The notes under the pieces: generated by a model
The model's database searches: none
Seen by the model: only the letters and a program-made list of their open reading frames with translations
What the model was told of the DNA's origin: nothing
Origin: Clostridium neonatale
GTDB lineage: Bacteria > Bacillota > Clostridia > Clostridiales > Clostridiaceae
Assembly: GCF_001458595.1 (NCBI RefSeq)
Contig: NZ_LN890328.1
Location: 2,610,116-2,667,198, forward strand
DNA: 57,083 nt
Reading direction: 5' to 3'
In this document: positions 44,501 through 53,439 of the stretch, piece by piece
How the letters are laid out: each line of letters opens with the position of its first letter
Numbering within the stretch: position 1 is the stretch's first letter
Translations under genes and position numbers: made by a program

Positions 44501-46499
44501 CAGAATTTAAAGGTTCTATAAATTGTGGAAGAATTCCATTGAATTTATCAACTGTGGTAAATGAATTTCCTTCTGTTACTTTAAGTGTTCCTCTTACTGA
44601 TGGATAACTTAAATCGCTTGTTTCTTTATCACTTTTCTTCCATTGAGAAGGAAGCATACACATTAAAGTAGTGTCTGCAAAATCTTTACGTTTTAAATCA
44701 ACTTTTTGCTCAAATTTAGTTGTTACATTCGATGTTAATTCATCATAATCATAATCAACTTTTGTATCAGTTACAAATGCATATGCATGATCATAAAAAT
44801 AACTTAAGTCTGTATCTGATGGCATAGTTGCAATTGATAAATATTTTTCTCCATTCCCCAATTGTATTTTTATTTTATTTCCGACTCTTTTAAAAACAGT
44901 TCCTTCTGGTGCAAATACCCCATAATATCTAGTGATAGTGTCTTTATCTGGATCTTCTGTTGTATTTTCAATTTCTATACCTATATGATCTGTAGATATT
45001 TCATCTCCACTTTTTCCTAATATAGTATTTCCATTCTCATCAAAAATTTTATCAATAGCTGTTGAATATATTTCTACAGAATTCGGATCACTAAATTCAG
45101 AATATATATATGGTGAACCTTTAACAAAAGTGCTTTTCATTTTTTCAGTATCATTATCACTCAATACAGCTGTAGCAGAATAATCTCCATATCCACTAAT
45201 TTTACTTTCCATTTTAGCAGTATCTATATTATTTGCCATTAAATAAAAGTCTATATTTCTTTCAGTTTGATTTGTTCTATCCTGTACCCATCCAGCACTT
45301 GGTGTTAATAGTCCTAATCCTTGCTTTTGATATTTTGATTTTAAAGGTAGTGTTGTAACAGCATTACCTAAGTCTGAAATTAATAATGATTGCCACCAAT
45401 CATTTGAAGGTATTGGCGTTTCCATATTGCTTGTTTTAGAATAAGGTTCCTTAGGTTGCGTAAATAAACTCATATCAGTCACGTAACTTCCACTACCAAC
45501 ATTAGTTATTACTTGTTCAGCTTTTTCTGGTATTTCATAAACTGGTTTTGGATCATTCTCAACATAATCATAAATTTCAAATTCCTTTAGTCCAAATTCA
45601 TAAGTTGTAGCTCTATTTATCCCCTTCATTCTTACGTATCTTCCCGATGCATATAATTGAATGTTTTCTTTTCCTCCTCTTGAATTTAATTCTCTATAAA
45701 CTGTTTTCCATTCTTCAGCGTCATCAGATACTTCTATATCATAGCTTCTAGCTGATGAATCCCAATTTAATATAACTCTTCCTATAGTATGAGTACTTCC
45801 TAAATCTACATATATCCATTGATTATCTTGAAGAGATGATCCCCAATGAGTATTATTATCGCCATCTATGGCCTTATCAGCATCAACTTGACCTGGCTTA
45901 ATATACCAATCCTCATGAACCGAAGATGATATAGCTGTTTTATTTAGTGCTATATTTTCACCAAGTGCTACTGGTGGCTCATTTACGCCTCCTGTACCAT
46001 ATACTTCAAATTCATAAATTGAATATCCATACCCCTCAAAAAGTCTTTTATTAAGATTTAAACGTACGTATCTACCTTTTCCATTGAGTGAAATTGTTTC
46101 TTCTCCACCTTGTCCATTTTTTTGAGTATAGATAGAACTCCAATTTTCTTCATCATCCGAAACCTCTATTTCATACTCAGTTGCATAAGCATTTTCCCAC
46201 TTTATATTTACACCTGTTATTTGAGCTGAAACCCCTAAATCTACATATATCCATTGATTATCTTTTCCCCATTCTGATTCCCAGCGTGTTGTATAATCAT
46301 CATCCACTAATTTATCTGATGTAGAGCCTCCATTATCTGATGATGAATAAACAGTCCTATTTAGCGATAATACATACGGACTTACATCATCTGCCATTAC
46401 TTTATCGATATTTAAACCTTGTATCATTCCCGTGACAATGCAAAAGCTAATTATCGGTGATATAGTTTTCTTTAAATTCATTATTTTTTTACTACACAT
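41523..46499 (-). CDS. Secreted GH81 endo-beta-1,3-glucanase with CBM32 and FIVAR repeats
   Basis: 1658 residues. A signal peptide lies at the start (TISPIISFCIVTGMIQGL, cleavage near VMA-DD). Two CBM32/F5-8C modules come first (about 35-170 and 180-310). The GH81 catalytic part follows, about 345-1085: IPSNDWWQSLLISDLGNAV, GLLTPSAGWVQDR, DHHFTYGYFTFASAVLATYD and NDDGNNQEAAGESLFGWVGEYL with the usual acidic residues. Then FIVAR, CBM32, FIVAR, CBM32, FIVAR and a broken third CBM32. It would cut beta-1,3-glucan (laminarin, callose, fungal wall) outside the cell. The last CBM32 copy is degenerate and ends abruptly at VYVDVEDV. GGGGGAAAAG before the ATG. Confidence 0.92.
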   Translation of the reverse strand: MCSKKIMNLKKTISPIISFCIVTGMIQGLNIDKVMADDVSPYVLSLNRTVYSSSDNGGSTSDKLVDDDYTTRWESEWGKDNQWIYVDLGVSAQITGVNIKWENAYATEYEIEVSDDEENWSSIYTQKNGQGGEETISLNGKGRYVRLNLNKRLFEGYGYSIYEFEVYGTGGVNEPPVALGENIALNKTAISSSVHEDWYIKPGQVDADKAIDGDNNTHWGSSLQDNQWIYVDLGSTHTIGRVILNWDSSARSYDIEVSDDAEEWKTVYRELNSRGGKENIQLYASGRYVRMKGINRATTYEFGLKEFEIYDYVENDPKPVYEIPEKAEQVITNVGSGSYVTDMSLFTQPKEPYSKTSNMETPIPSNDWWQSLLISDLGNAVTTLPLKSKYQKQGLGLLTPSAGWVQDRTNQTERNIDFYLMANNIDTAKMESKISGYGDYSATAVLSDNDTEKMKSTFVKGSPYIYSEFSDPNSVEIYSTAIDKIFDENGNTILGKSGDEISTDHIGIEIENTTEDPDKDTITRYYGVFAPEGTVFKRVGNKIKIQLGNGEKYLSIATMPSDTDLSYFYDHAYAFVTDTKVDYDYDELTSNVTTKFEQKVDLKRKDFADTTLMCMLPSQWKKSDKETSDLSYPSVRGTLKVTEGNSFTTVDKFNGILPQFIEPLNSEYSRNTLMTYLEELDKSTSSNYMSGDAYWQGKALHPLAMGALVADQINAVEYKEKFLSKLKEILVEWYSYKPGEEEGYYFNYNPEWGTLIYKNSEFGANTGITDHHFTYGYFTFASAVLATYDSEFLNDYGSMVDLLIRDYANPSKNDSKFPQFRSFDPYEGHSWAGGYADNDDGNNQEAAGESLFGWVGEYLWGIVSDNEEYRDAGIYGFTTELNAVKQYWFNYDGDNWLPEYDHKTVGQIYGATNFYGTFFNGDSVYVYGIHWLPTGEYLTNYGIEKDKVAELYDGMRQDIIKDYHNSSDPNKGEEPDPNDVENAWKHITWPIESLSDPESVINKWDTSELQKNEMYNTYWFVNNMAALGQRTDEVWAEGGVSASVYKKDDIYTAMIWNPSDDPMTVKFRNNDGELGYTTVAPKKLVAVNPLIEGAVSKSALQAEINAAKEKVQSDYTEDSWEDFSSLVDSAVNVNNDENATTSQVDEALKNLLNAIKDLENIDDIPSSDTNIALNKSVVSSSNEADGLSGKYITDGDLNSRWGSDWNNNTDNHPEYVYIDLGESYYLGSMKIKWSDAYAKNYEIQVCDENPEDENSWRKVSDIDEGNGGEEDIEFNDVNARYVRIYCKEMGLAPYGYSIKDIEIYLAVDKKELVNIIEKANELNKNDYTEESWNKFSNALELAIQINENVDAKQYQVDSIVKKLEKTMNQLVKNDGESNPDVTDESLALNKKVISSSNEADGLSGKYITDGDLNSRWGSDWINNTDKSPEYVYVDLEDVYDINKVKIYWDNAFAKNYEIQVCNENPEDENSWIKVLDIDDGNGGEDDIEFNDVNARYVRIYCKEMGLAPFGYSIKDIEIYSDADKKELDKKELVNIIEKANELNKSDYTEDSWNKFSDALESAIQINENVDAKQYEVDSIVEELEKIMNQLVNNNEESNPDVTDENLSLDQEVISSSDEADGLSGEYIRDEDLDSRLSSDWINNMDNNQDHVYVDVEDV
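41528..42990. repeat. Tandem CBM32-FIVAR coding repeats in the GH81 gene
   Basis: Units of about 655-660 bases, most alike near 41530, 42190 and 42850 (for example GTTAATCCAGTCTGA in the first two). Two units are intact and the outermost one is truncated and decayed. Confidence 0.85.
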
Positions 46500-46676
46500 G
46501 AACTTTTCCCCCTAAAAATTAATTTTTTTAATTTTGATTTTATTAAATCCTAACTCTACTAGCATCAATTTTAACTGTCGATAACCATACTGCTTATCAT
46601 ATGTCCATTATTATTTAGCTAAAATATTATAATTGATATATTAAATTTAAGTAATGCAACTTATGTAAAAAGTTTA

Positions 46677-46709
46677 ATAAATATGGTTTGCTGAGCAAAC
46701 CATATTTAT
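46677..46709 (-). terminator. Hairpin after the GH55-like gene
   Basis: Stem AAATATGGTTTGC / GCAAACCATATTT with a 3-base loop directly after the stop; a T-rich stretch follows on the minus strand. Confidence 0.7.
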
Positions 46710-46714
46710 AGAGC

Positions 46715-49700
46715 TTAATATTCTTTATATGCTCCATTAAAATTCACATAATATCTATCAATATAAGTATCATATGCCATACTTCCATCACTATTTAAGT
46801 AATACCATTTTCTATCAGCATCTTTAAGCCAGCCTATAGTCATAGCTCCGGTAGTTCCAAGATGATACCACTTATTGTTACTATCTTTAAACCAACCTGT
46901 AGTCATAGCTCCACTAATTCCAAGATGATACCATTTATTATTACTATCTTTAAACCAACCTGTAGTCATAGCTCCGCTAGTTCCAAGATGATACCATTTA
47001 TTGTTACTATCTTTAAACCAACCTGTAGTCATAGCTCCGCTAGTTCCAAGATGATACCATTTATTGTTACTATCTTTAAGCCAGCCTGTCTTCATTTCTC
47101 CAGATTTAAAATCTAAATAGTACCATTTTCCATCAGTATCTTTAAACCACCCTGTCTTTTTTTCTCCAGAGTTAACGTCTAAATAATACCATTTTCCATT
47201 ATTCTCATCTTTAATCCATCCAGTCTCTTTTTCTGAGTTATCATTTTTATCTATAGCCTCTTCATTATTTGAGTTACTTGATGAACCACCGCCGCTACTT
47301 GAACCGCCTGATGAACCTGAATTATTTGTTTCTTTTAATCCATTTATTGCATTTAACAAATTATTATATGCTGTATCTATTTCTTCTTGTGATTTTTTAT
47401 CTTTATCTAATATATCTTTAGCCGAATCTAAAGCACTTGTGAATACTTTCCAAGTTGTATTTGTATACTTTCCTTGTACCTTATTTTTATGTTGTTCATA
47501 TAAACTTCTTAAATTAGCTTCATATATTTCGTACTTCTCTCCATGAATTTCAAACTCATAAATTGAATATCCATATTCTGTAGCAGGCTGTACTCCTTGC
47601 ATCTTAACATATCTTCCAGTTATAGGTTTTGTAAATGCTATACTTTCTGTTCCACCATTATTAGTCTTACTAAAAATATTAATTACAGATTCTGTTATAA
47701 TTATATTATTTCCACTTGTTTTATCATAAGCATCAACCCAGTTTACTCCATCATTTGAAACTTGTATCTTATATTTTTTAGCATATGCTTCTTCCCATAA
47801 GAAACTTATTTCTGATATATCATAGACACGGCCTAAATCAACAGAAATAAATTCGTCTCTATTCCAATCAGATGACCATCTAGTCTCTGTATCACCATCA
47901 AAAGCTAAAGCAGCCTTACCAGAACTTGCTTTTGAAGGTTTTCCTAGTGCCAAATTATCTGACAATCCTGGTTTTATAGTAATTGCTGAAGTTGAAATTT
48001 CTGAGTCTGACATTCCTTCTTTATAAGCAATTGCCTTAATTGTAGTTGTAGCATCCACATTAAATGGTTGTGTATATACTGTTCCAGAATCATTTGTTGG
48101 TTCACTACCATCTGTTGTATATCTTATTTTAGCTCCTTCAACATCACAACTGATATTTACAGTCTGTGAAGATGAAACTATACTTGTTGCTGGTGTAATA
48201 ACTGGATCACCTACTTTGTTACAATAAACATCTATTACTGATCTCATATTATCTGAACTTACTGAATTACCACTGCTATTAACTATATGAGTAGCTCCAC
48301 CATAAGCATCTAAATGTACAGTACATGCATGTTTAACTTTAACATTAGGAGTATTTGGTACTTCAATTCCACTATGTGCAAATACATCTGCATCCGTAAA
48401 ATATGTGTATACACCAGCGCCATAAATTTCATGGTTTTTAACTGAATCTGATACTTTATATGAAGCATAACCGTTTACAGTTCCATCATTACTCATCCAA
48501 GATTCCTGATTTGGAACATCATAAGGTAATTCACTTTGGTAAAAATATACTTTACCATTTTCACCATTCCATAATGTCTGATATTCATTAAAATGTTCTA
48601 CAAATAATCCATAAATTGTAACATCGTCTCCATTAACAACAATACCATTATCACATCTATTAAGTTCCCATCCTACTCCATCACCATGGTCAGCACGCCA
48701 TACCCAAAAATCATCACCTATAACATCATCACTATTTATTACTATACATGATTTGGCTCTTGCTCCCTCTTCACCGTCACCACCAACTCTGAAAAATAAA
48801 TCACTAAGAACTATTGGATTATTTGAATGATCTTTGTGCGATCCATCTTCTCCTACTTTTAATAATTCAGGAGACTCTCCTTGTGCTGCATTAAATAATA
48901 ATCCCGAAACGTTTACTCCATCTACATCATCTATTACAAGAGCTGCATTTCTATTGTTTGGATTTAATGTCGCAAGACCAATTCCTAATATAATAGTATC
49001 TGGTCTTGTAACATGAAGTTCTTTATCTAAATAATATATACCTGGTGTAAATAAAATGTTTTTTCCTTCACTAAGTGCTGTATTTAACGTATCTGCTGTA
49101 TCTGTTTCTGGCTTTGCTATATAAAAAGTCTCACTTACAGATAATGATTCTCCTTCACCTAAACCGTTTTCCCATGACACGCCTTGAGCATTCTTTCTTA
49201 CTCCTGGTACAAATACATTATACGTACCATCTTCATCAATATAAAGAAATGGTTTTTCTCTTATTACCGGTGCTTTATCAATAACTGTATAAGCTTTTCC
49301 TGATGCTGAATACTCCTCTTCAGGGGCACCTTCATCTCCTACAAAGACCATATTCCAATTTGAACCATTCCAAGAATTCATGTCAGTATTTCTAGTAAAA
49401 AATTGTTGCTGTGAGGCAGATGAAATCTTTCCATCTATCTTTGAATCTGCTATAAATCCACCACTGGCCCAAGCAAGATCATAATCATTCTCATATGGAT
49501 CCCACAATGACAAATCGCCTTTAATTTGAACACGTCTCATTGGAGCAGCTTGTGATACAGCCCAGGTTAACTCGCCTTCCTCTCTAGATGCATTATTAGA
49601 TTTAAATTTTGGTGTAATCGCTACATTTTCTACTGTTCTCCAGAAATTCTGAGTAGCATTTCCTCGTTGCTCTTCAAACCAATCTGCTTCACAACGTACT

Positions 49701-50845
49701 GAACCTGTTATATCTACATCATCTGGAGTTTCTCCAAGACCGATTACAGAAGTATAAAAACCAACATTAACATTTGTATTGTATTTACCTGGCTTAAATA
49801 GAAGAGCATATCTTTCTGTACCAAACTGATTGCTTTCCATTTCATTAAACACATCGTCAACAGTATTTTGAATTTCCTCTTCTGGCATTGAAGGATCAAA
49901 GATCTTTACTTTATCTCCTAAATCTAAATCTTCAACAATTGTTATTGAAGTATAATCCAAGACTTCCGATTCATCATTATTTTCATCTATTGATTTTAAT
50001 TTATAATAGTATTTTTTTATATCTAATTCATCGGTATCAGTGTATTCTGTACCTGTTATAGGCTCTTTATTTATTTTTTCAAAACCACTATCCGCATTAC
50101 TTGAACGATAAATATTATATCCCTTAGCACTATCTTCAGCATACCATTTTAACTTTACCGATTCACTTTTTCCTGATATTGATTTAAATCCAGACTCACG
50201 CCCATATACTTCAAAATCGAATATAGAATATCCATAAGTAGTAACTCTCTTTGTTCCGTACATTCTTATATATCGGCCAGTTACAGTTTCATCACAATCA
50301 AGTTCTCTTGTCTCTCCTCCCTTTCCATCTGTAACTTCCGCTATATTTCCCCATTTATTTCCATCCTTTGATAGTTGAATGTTATAAACTTCTGCTCCTG
50401 CACCTTCCCATTTTAACTTTACTTTTTTTATTTTAAAATTTCCTCCAAGATCAATGCAAATCCATTGTGGATCTTTAGTTTCAGATTCCCATCTACTTCC
50501 ACTATTACCATCTACAGCTAAAGCAGCACTATTTTGTCCTGATGATGATGTTGCAGGTTTTCCCATCGCTATGTCGTCAAATTGACCATTCTCTTGAATC
50601 TCTAACATATCAATGTTCACAGCTTCATCAGTAGTATTATCAACTTCCTCTGGTATAATGACATCTACTGCTTCGTCAGTAGTCTCATCATTAAAATCCA
50701 TTAAATTATTTTTAACTTCTAATTCGGTATTATTTTTTTTATCAAATTCTTTAGCCTTAGTTACAATAGAACTCTCAGCTAACAAACTGCCTAAAATACT
50801 GGTTGCTAAAATCAGAGTCAGTATTTTTTTATTTCTTTTTTTCAT
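46715..50845 (-). CDS. Secreted cell-wall-bound GH55-like beta-helix protein
   Basis: 1376 residues. Signal peptide KKILTLILATSILGSLLAES. Order: CBM32 (about 90-215), a fibronectin-type module (about 220-305), a long parallel beta-helix region (about 315-905) with LLFKPGKYNTNVNVGFYTSVIGLGETPDD, DTIILGIGLATLNPNN and VNGDDVTIYGLFVEHFNEYQTLWNGENGKVYFYQSELPYD, a chitobiase-type C-terminal module (IRYTTDGSEPTNDSGTVYTQPF), CBM32, FIVAR, a Gly/Ser linker, and seven to eight CW_binding repeats (GWFKDSNNKWYHLG). The helix resembles GH55 exo-beta-1,3-glucanases. The repeats would hold it on the cell wall. Substrate is inferred from the neighbours. GGGGGAG precedes the ATG. Confidence 0.85.
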   Translation of the reverse strand: MKKRNKKILTLILATSILGSLLAESSIVTKAKEFDKKNNTELEVKNNLMDFNDETTDEAVDVIIPEEVDNTTDEAVNIDMLEIQENGQFDDIAMGKPATSSSGQNSAALAVDGNSGSRWESETKDPQWICIDLGGNFKIKKVKLKWEGAGAEVYNIQLSKDGNKWGNIAEVTDGKGGETRELDCDETVTGRYIRMYGTKRVTTYGYSIFDFEVYGRESGFKSISGKSESVKLKWYAEDSAKGYNIYRSSNADSGFEKINKEPITGTEYTDTDELDIKKYYYKLKSIDENNDESEVLDYTSITIVEDLDLGDKVKIFDPSMPEEEIQNTVDDVFNEMESNQFGTERYALLFKPGKYNTNVNVGFYTSVIGLGETPDDVDITGSVRCEADWFEEQRGNATQNFWRTVENVAITPKFKSNNASREEGELTWAVSQAAPMRRVQIKGDLSLWDPYENDYDLAWASGGFIADSKIDGKISSASQQQFFTRNTDMNSWNGSNWNMVFVGDEGAPEEEYSASGKAYTVIDKAPVIREKPFLYIDEDGTYNVFVPGVRKNAQGVSWENGLGEGESLSVSETFYIAKPETDTADTLNTALSEGKNILFTPGIYYLDKELHVTRPDTIILGIGLATLNPNNRNAALVIDDVDGVNVSGLLFNAAQGESPELLKVGEDGSHKDHSNNPIVLSDLFFRVGGDGEEGARAKSCIVINSDDVIGDDFWVWRADHGDGVGWELNRCDNGIVVNGDDVTIYGLFVEHFNEYQTLWNGENGKVYFYQSELPYDVPNQESWMSNDGTVNGYASYKVSDSVKNHEIYGAGVYTYFTDADVFAHSGIEVPNTPNVKVKHACTVHLDAYGGATHIVNSSGNSVSSDNMRSVIDVYCNKVGDPVITPATSIVSSSQTVNISCDVEGAKIRYTTDGSEPTNDSGTVYTQPFNVDATTTIKAIAYKEGMSDSEISTSAITIKPGLSDNLALGKPSKASSGKAALAFDGDTETRWSSDWNRDEFISVDLGRVYDISEISFLWEEAYAKKYKIQVSNDGVNWVDAYDKTSGNNIIITESVINIFSKTNNGGTESIAFTKPITGRYVKMQGVQPATEYGYSIYEFEIHGEKYEIYEANLRSLYEQHKNKVQGKYTNTTWKVFTSALDSAKDILDKDKKSQEEIDTAYNNLLNAINGLKETNNSGSSGGSSSGGGSSSNSNNEEAIDKNDNSEKETGWIKDENNGKWYYLDVNSGEKKTGWFKDTDGKWYYLDFKSGEMKTGWLKDSNNKWYHLGTSGAMTTGWFKDSNNKWYHLGTSGAMTTGWFKDSNNKWYHLGISGAMTTGWFKDSNNKWYHLGTTGAMTIGWLKDADRKWYYLNSDGSMAYDTYIDRYYVNFNGAYKEY
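46850..47112. repeat. 63-bp tandem repeats coding for CW_binding units
   Basis: Four nearly identical 63-base units start at about 46861, 46924, 46987 and 47050, with more diverged ones beyond. They encode 21-residue units GWFKDSNNKWYHLGTSGAMT. Confidence 0.95.
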
Positions 50846-50930
50846 TTTTTTCTCCCCCTAATTGTTTGGATATTGTAAAGTTTCTTATTACTACACTTTT
50901 ATATTTTCATAATCTTCTGATAAAATTCTA

Positions 50931-51006
50931 TAAAAAAAGAGACTCCTCTTTGTATGATAATTAAAAATTTTGATTATTAGCAAGAAGAAGTCTCATGTTT
51001 TTTAAG
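50931..51006 (-). terminator. Terminator after the PTS EIIC gene
   Basis: Outer stem GAGACT / AGTCTC with an extended imperfect inner stem and a T7 run on the minus strand. Related in sequence to the GH81 terminator at 41337-41397. Confidence 0.75.
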
Positions 51007-51092
51007 TTAATATTGCTGTTATTATATAAATTTTTTTTAATTTTATCTAGTAATATAAATCTATCATTTTTGAGATTTATGTGATATTTTTT

Positions 51093-52412
51093 CTAAGCTT
51101 GTACATTATTTTGTGCAGCTAATTCATTTTCATAATTCATTTTATCTACCTTCTTAAAGAATGGAAGATAAGTAAAGAATGAAATTGATAATACAACTAT
51201 TTGCAATAATGCACCTCTAACTCCATTTACCAAGAATCCTGAGATTATTGGAGGGCAAGTCCATGGTACCATTACTCCTCCAAATGGTGGTACTAAACCG
51301 GTTGCTATTGCAAAATATGTTATAAGGCCTGAAAGCATTGGTGTAAGAATAAATGGTATTGCCATAAATGGATTCATTACAATTGGTGTACCAAATGTAA
51401 GTGGTTCATTAATGTTAAATGCAGCTGGTAGTGAAGCAAGCCTTCCAAGTTGCTTACATTGTGCTGATTTTGCTAAGAATAGCATACAAACTACTAATCC
51501 AATAGTCATACCTGCTCCAGTAACTGTCATGTATTGATCTAAGAATTGTTGAGTTACTATGTGAGCACCATTTGCTATAGTTAATTCTCTTCCACTATCT
51601 ATAATTGCTTGATTTTCTAATGTATTAGCTGTTAATATACTTCCCATTATACCACCAACTATTGTTGAACCATGAACTCCAAACCACCATAAGAATGGTA
51701 TAAGGAATCCCATTGCTATCACTCCACCTAAAGAATCTGTCAATCCTTGCACTGGTGTTTGTATAACCTTATATATTACATCTACAAAAGTTGTATGGAA
51801 TCCCCAATTAAATACTGCATATACAATGGTTGATCCAATTATAATTACTGCTGCTGGTATTAATGATGAAAATGAGTTTGCAACTCCTTCTGGCACTCCA
51901 GCTGGCATCTTAATTCTAATATCTTTTTTCATAAACCAAGAATAAACTGCACCTACAATCAATCCAATAATAATTGCAGTAACCATTCCTTTACCGCCTA
52001 ACCACGTTTTAGGAATAACATCTCCTACTTTAGTTCCATCTTCAGTAACTACGAAACCTTCAATTGTTATTAAAAATGATACAAATCCAATAACCCCTGC
52101 TGATAAAGGCTCATAGCCTTCATTTTTAGCATAAGTATATGCAATTCCTACAACTGCAATCAATGCTATTATATTGAATGATGAACCATATGCTTGTAGT
52201 AAAGGATCGGTCCACCCTTCGCCTAATGTATTAGCTAGCCATACATTTAATGTTTCAGATGGTAATGATGATAATAGTAAAAATACTGAGCCAATAAGAG
52301 TTAATGGAAGAGTATATAATAAACCATCTTTTAATGCAACTACTCCTTTGAGATTTACAAATTTCATAACAGCTGGTAATACGTTTTCATTTAATTTATC
52401 ACTAAATGCCAT
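51093..52412 (-). CDS. PTS lactose/cellobiose-type EIIC
   Basis: 439 residues with about ten membrane segments. Recognisable: LKDGLLYTLPLTLIGSVFLLLSSLP near the start, the substrate-binding region FLWWFGVHGSTIVGGIMGSI, and FNINEPLTFGTPIVMNPFMAIPFILTPM. It is the membrane channel of a lactose/cellobiose-family PTS that imports and phosphorylates beta-glucosides. Last gene of EIIA-EIIB-EIIC. Its leader (GGGGGAAAAG site, ACTATAATATAAA) matches that of the GH1 gene. In context laminaribiose, gentiobiose or cellobiose is the likely sugar. Confidence 0.96.
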   Translation of the reverse strand: MAFSDKLNENVLPAVMKFVNLKGVVALKDGLLYTLPLTLIGSVFLLLSSLPSETLNVWLANTLGEGWTDPLLQAYGSSFNIIALIAVVGIAYTYAKNEGYEPLSAGVIGFVSFLITIEGFVVTEDGTKVGDVIPKTWLGGKGMVTAIIIGLIVGAVYSWFMKKDIRIKMPAGVPEGVANSFSSLIPAAVIIIGSTIVYAVFNWGFHTTFVDVIYKVIQTPVQGLTDSLGGVIAMGFLIPFLWWFGVHGSTIVGGIMGSILTANTLENQAIIDSGRELTIANGAHIVTQQFLDQYMTVTGAGMTIGLVVCMLFLAKSAQCKQLGRLASLPAAFNINEPLTFGTPIVMNPFMAIPFILTPMLSGLITYFAIATGLVPPFGGVMVPWTCPPIISGFLVNGVRGALLQIVVLSISFFTYLPFFKKVDKMNYENELAAQNNVQA

Positions 52413-52489
52413 AATCTTTTCCCCCTAAATTTATATTATAGTATATAATATAATTGATAATAATTCCGAAATTATTACTAATTCAATTT

Positions 52490-52546
52490 AATAGATAAAT
52501 GTATTTTTTGAATCTGCCAATTCTGATATAAACATATTTATCTATT
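52490..52546 (-). other. Conserved hairpin between EIIB and EIIC
   Basis: 11-bp stem AATAGATAAAT / ATTTATCTATT beginning in the EIIB stop codon, with the loop motif CAGAATTGGC. Same structure as at 40630-40684. A processing site that sets the EIIB to EIIC ratio is possible. Confidence 0.6.
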
Positions 52547-52850
52547 ATTTTATTAAATTTAATGCAAAATCTAGTACTTTTTCTCCATTCATCATTCCAT
52601 AGTCTACCATTGGAATAACTTCAACTGGAATATTTTTAGGTTCACATATTTGCTTTGCCTTTGACAAAGTATATCCTACTTGTGGGCCAAGTAGTGCCAC
52701 GTTTACACCATTTAAGTGTTGGTCCATTTGTCCTTCTGGAAATGCTGCGATATCAGCTTCAATTCCTCTTTTACTAGCGGCATCTTTCATTTTATTTACT
52801 AGTAGGCTTGTTGACATTCCTGCTGCGCAAAATAATCTAATAGTTACCAT
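52545..52850 (-). CDS. PTS lactose/cellobiose-type EIIB
   Basis: 101 residues. The phosphocysteine lies in the N-terminal loop TIRLFCAAGMSTSLLVNKM. Also GVNVALLGPQVGYTLSKAKQIC and the ending IPMVDYGMMNGEKVLDFALNLI. It accepts phosphate from EIIA and passes it to the sugar in EIIC. AAAGGAGAG before the ATG. An in-frame dead paralogue of the same length is at 40683-40988. Confidence 0.96.
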   Translation of the reverse strand: MVTIRLFCAAGMSTSLLVNKMKDAASKRGIEADIAAFPEGQMDQHLNGVNVALLGPQVGYTLSKAKQICEPKNIPVEVIPMVDYGMMNGEKVLDFALNLIK

Positions 52851-52926
52851 TTTAATCTCTCCTTTTCTTTTAAATTAATTTATTAAATCTATATTATTAT
52901 TTATTGTGATATAATAAATTTCTAGA

Positions 52927-53238
52927 TTAACAATTGATACTCTTTCTTAACTCTATAATTTCTTGAATTAAGTTTTTCTCTGACATCGTTGTCATTAAGT
53001 GGTCTTGAGCATGTACAAATAATACTGAAAACTCTACTTTTTCTCCACTTGCTTCTTTTTGAATCATAGCTGTTTGATAATCATGTGCTCTTGCTATAGC
53101 ATCTTCAGCTAATTCCATTTCTTTTTCTGCTTCTTCATATTTTTTTTCCTTAGCTTTTTTTAACGCCTCATATGCATGGTTCTTGCAATCTCCAGCATTA
53201 ACTATGATATTCATGATCTGCATTTCTAACTCTTCCAT
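52927..53238 (-). CDS. PTS lactose/cellobiose-type EIIA
   Basis: 103 residues, all-helical EIIA. The N-terminal part is MQIMNIIVNAGDCKNHAYEALKKAK; the phosphorylated His lies in FSVLFVHAQDHLMTTM. First gene of the PTS operon; no copy of it remains in the duplicated segment near 41 kb. GAGGGGGA before the ATG. A promoter and a cre-like site lie upstream. Confidence 0.96.
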   Translation of the reverse strand: MEELEMQIMNIIVNAGDCKNHAYEALKKAKEKKYEEAEKEMELAEDAIARAHDYQTAMIQKEASGEKVEFSVLFVHAQDHLMTTMSEKNLIQEIIELRKSINC

Positions 53239-53252
53239 TTTATCCCCCTCAT

Positions 53253-53266
53253 TTATATCGTTATCA
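53253..53266. promoter_or_regulatory. cre-like site in the PTS leader
   Basis: Minus strand TGATAACGATATAA, close to the CcpA consensus TGWAANCGNTNWCA. It lies just after the expected transcription start, where CcpA would act as a roadblock. Confidence 0.5.
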
Positions 53267-53287
53267 TTAATTCATTGGTATGAATTT

Positions 53288-53316
53288 ATTATATTCCTAA
53301 TATTAACTTTTGTAAA
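53288..53316 (-). promoter_or_regulatory. PTS operon promoter
   Basis: -35 TTTACA (53316-53311), 17-base spacer, -10 TATAAT (53293-53288), 50 bases before EIIA. Confidence 0.8.
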
Positions 53317-53353
53317 TATAAATTTTGTAATTTTTTTATTTATTATATATTTA

Positions 53354-53423
53354 GTCAAAAAAATCCATAGCTATATTCATGCACACTACTTTAATAGCCG
53401 CCTTAAAATATAGTTATGGATTT
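53354..53423 (-). terminator. Terminator after the L,D-transpeptidase region
   Basis: Stem AAATCCATAGTTATATT-type arms (53407-53423 and 53361-53377) and a TTTTTTT tail on the minus strand. Confidence 0.8.
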
Positions 53424-53439
53424 ATCAAATTCTATAATA

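Noticed and set aside
46861..47112. Regular 63-base repeat resembling a CRISPR array at first sight
   Set aside because: Units are contiguous, have no unique spacers and encode CW_binding repeats.
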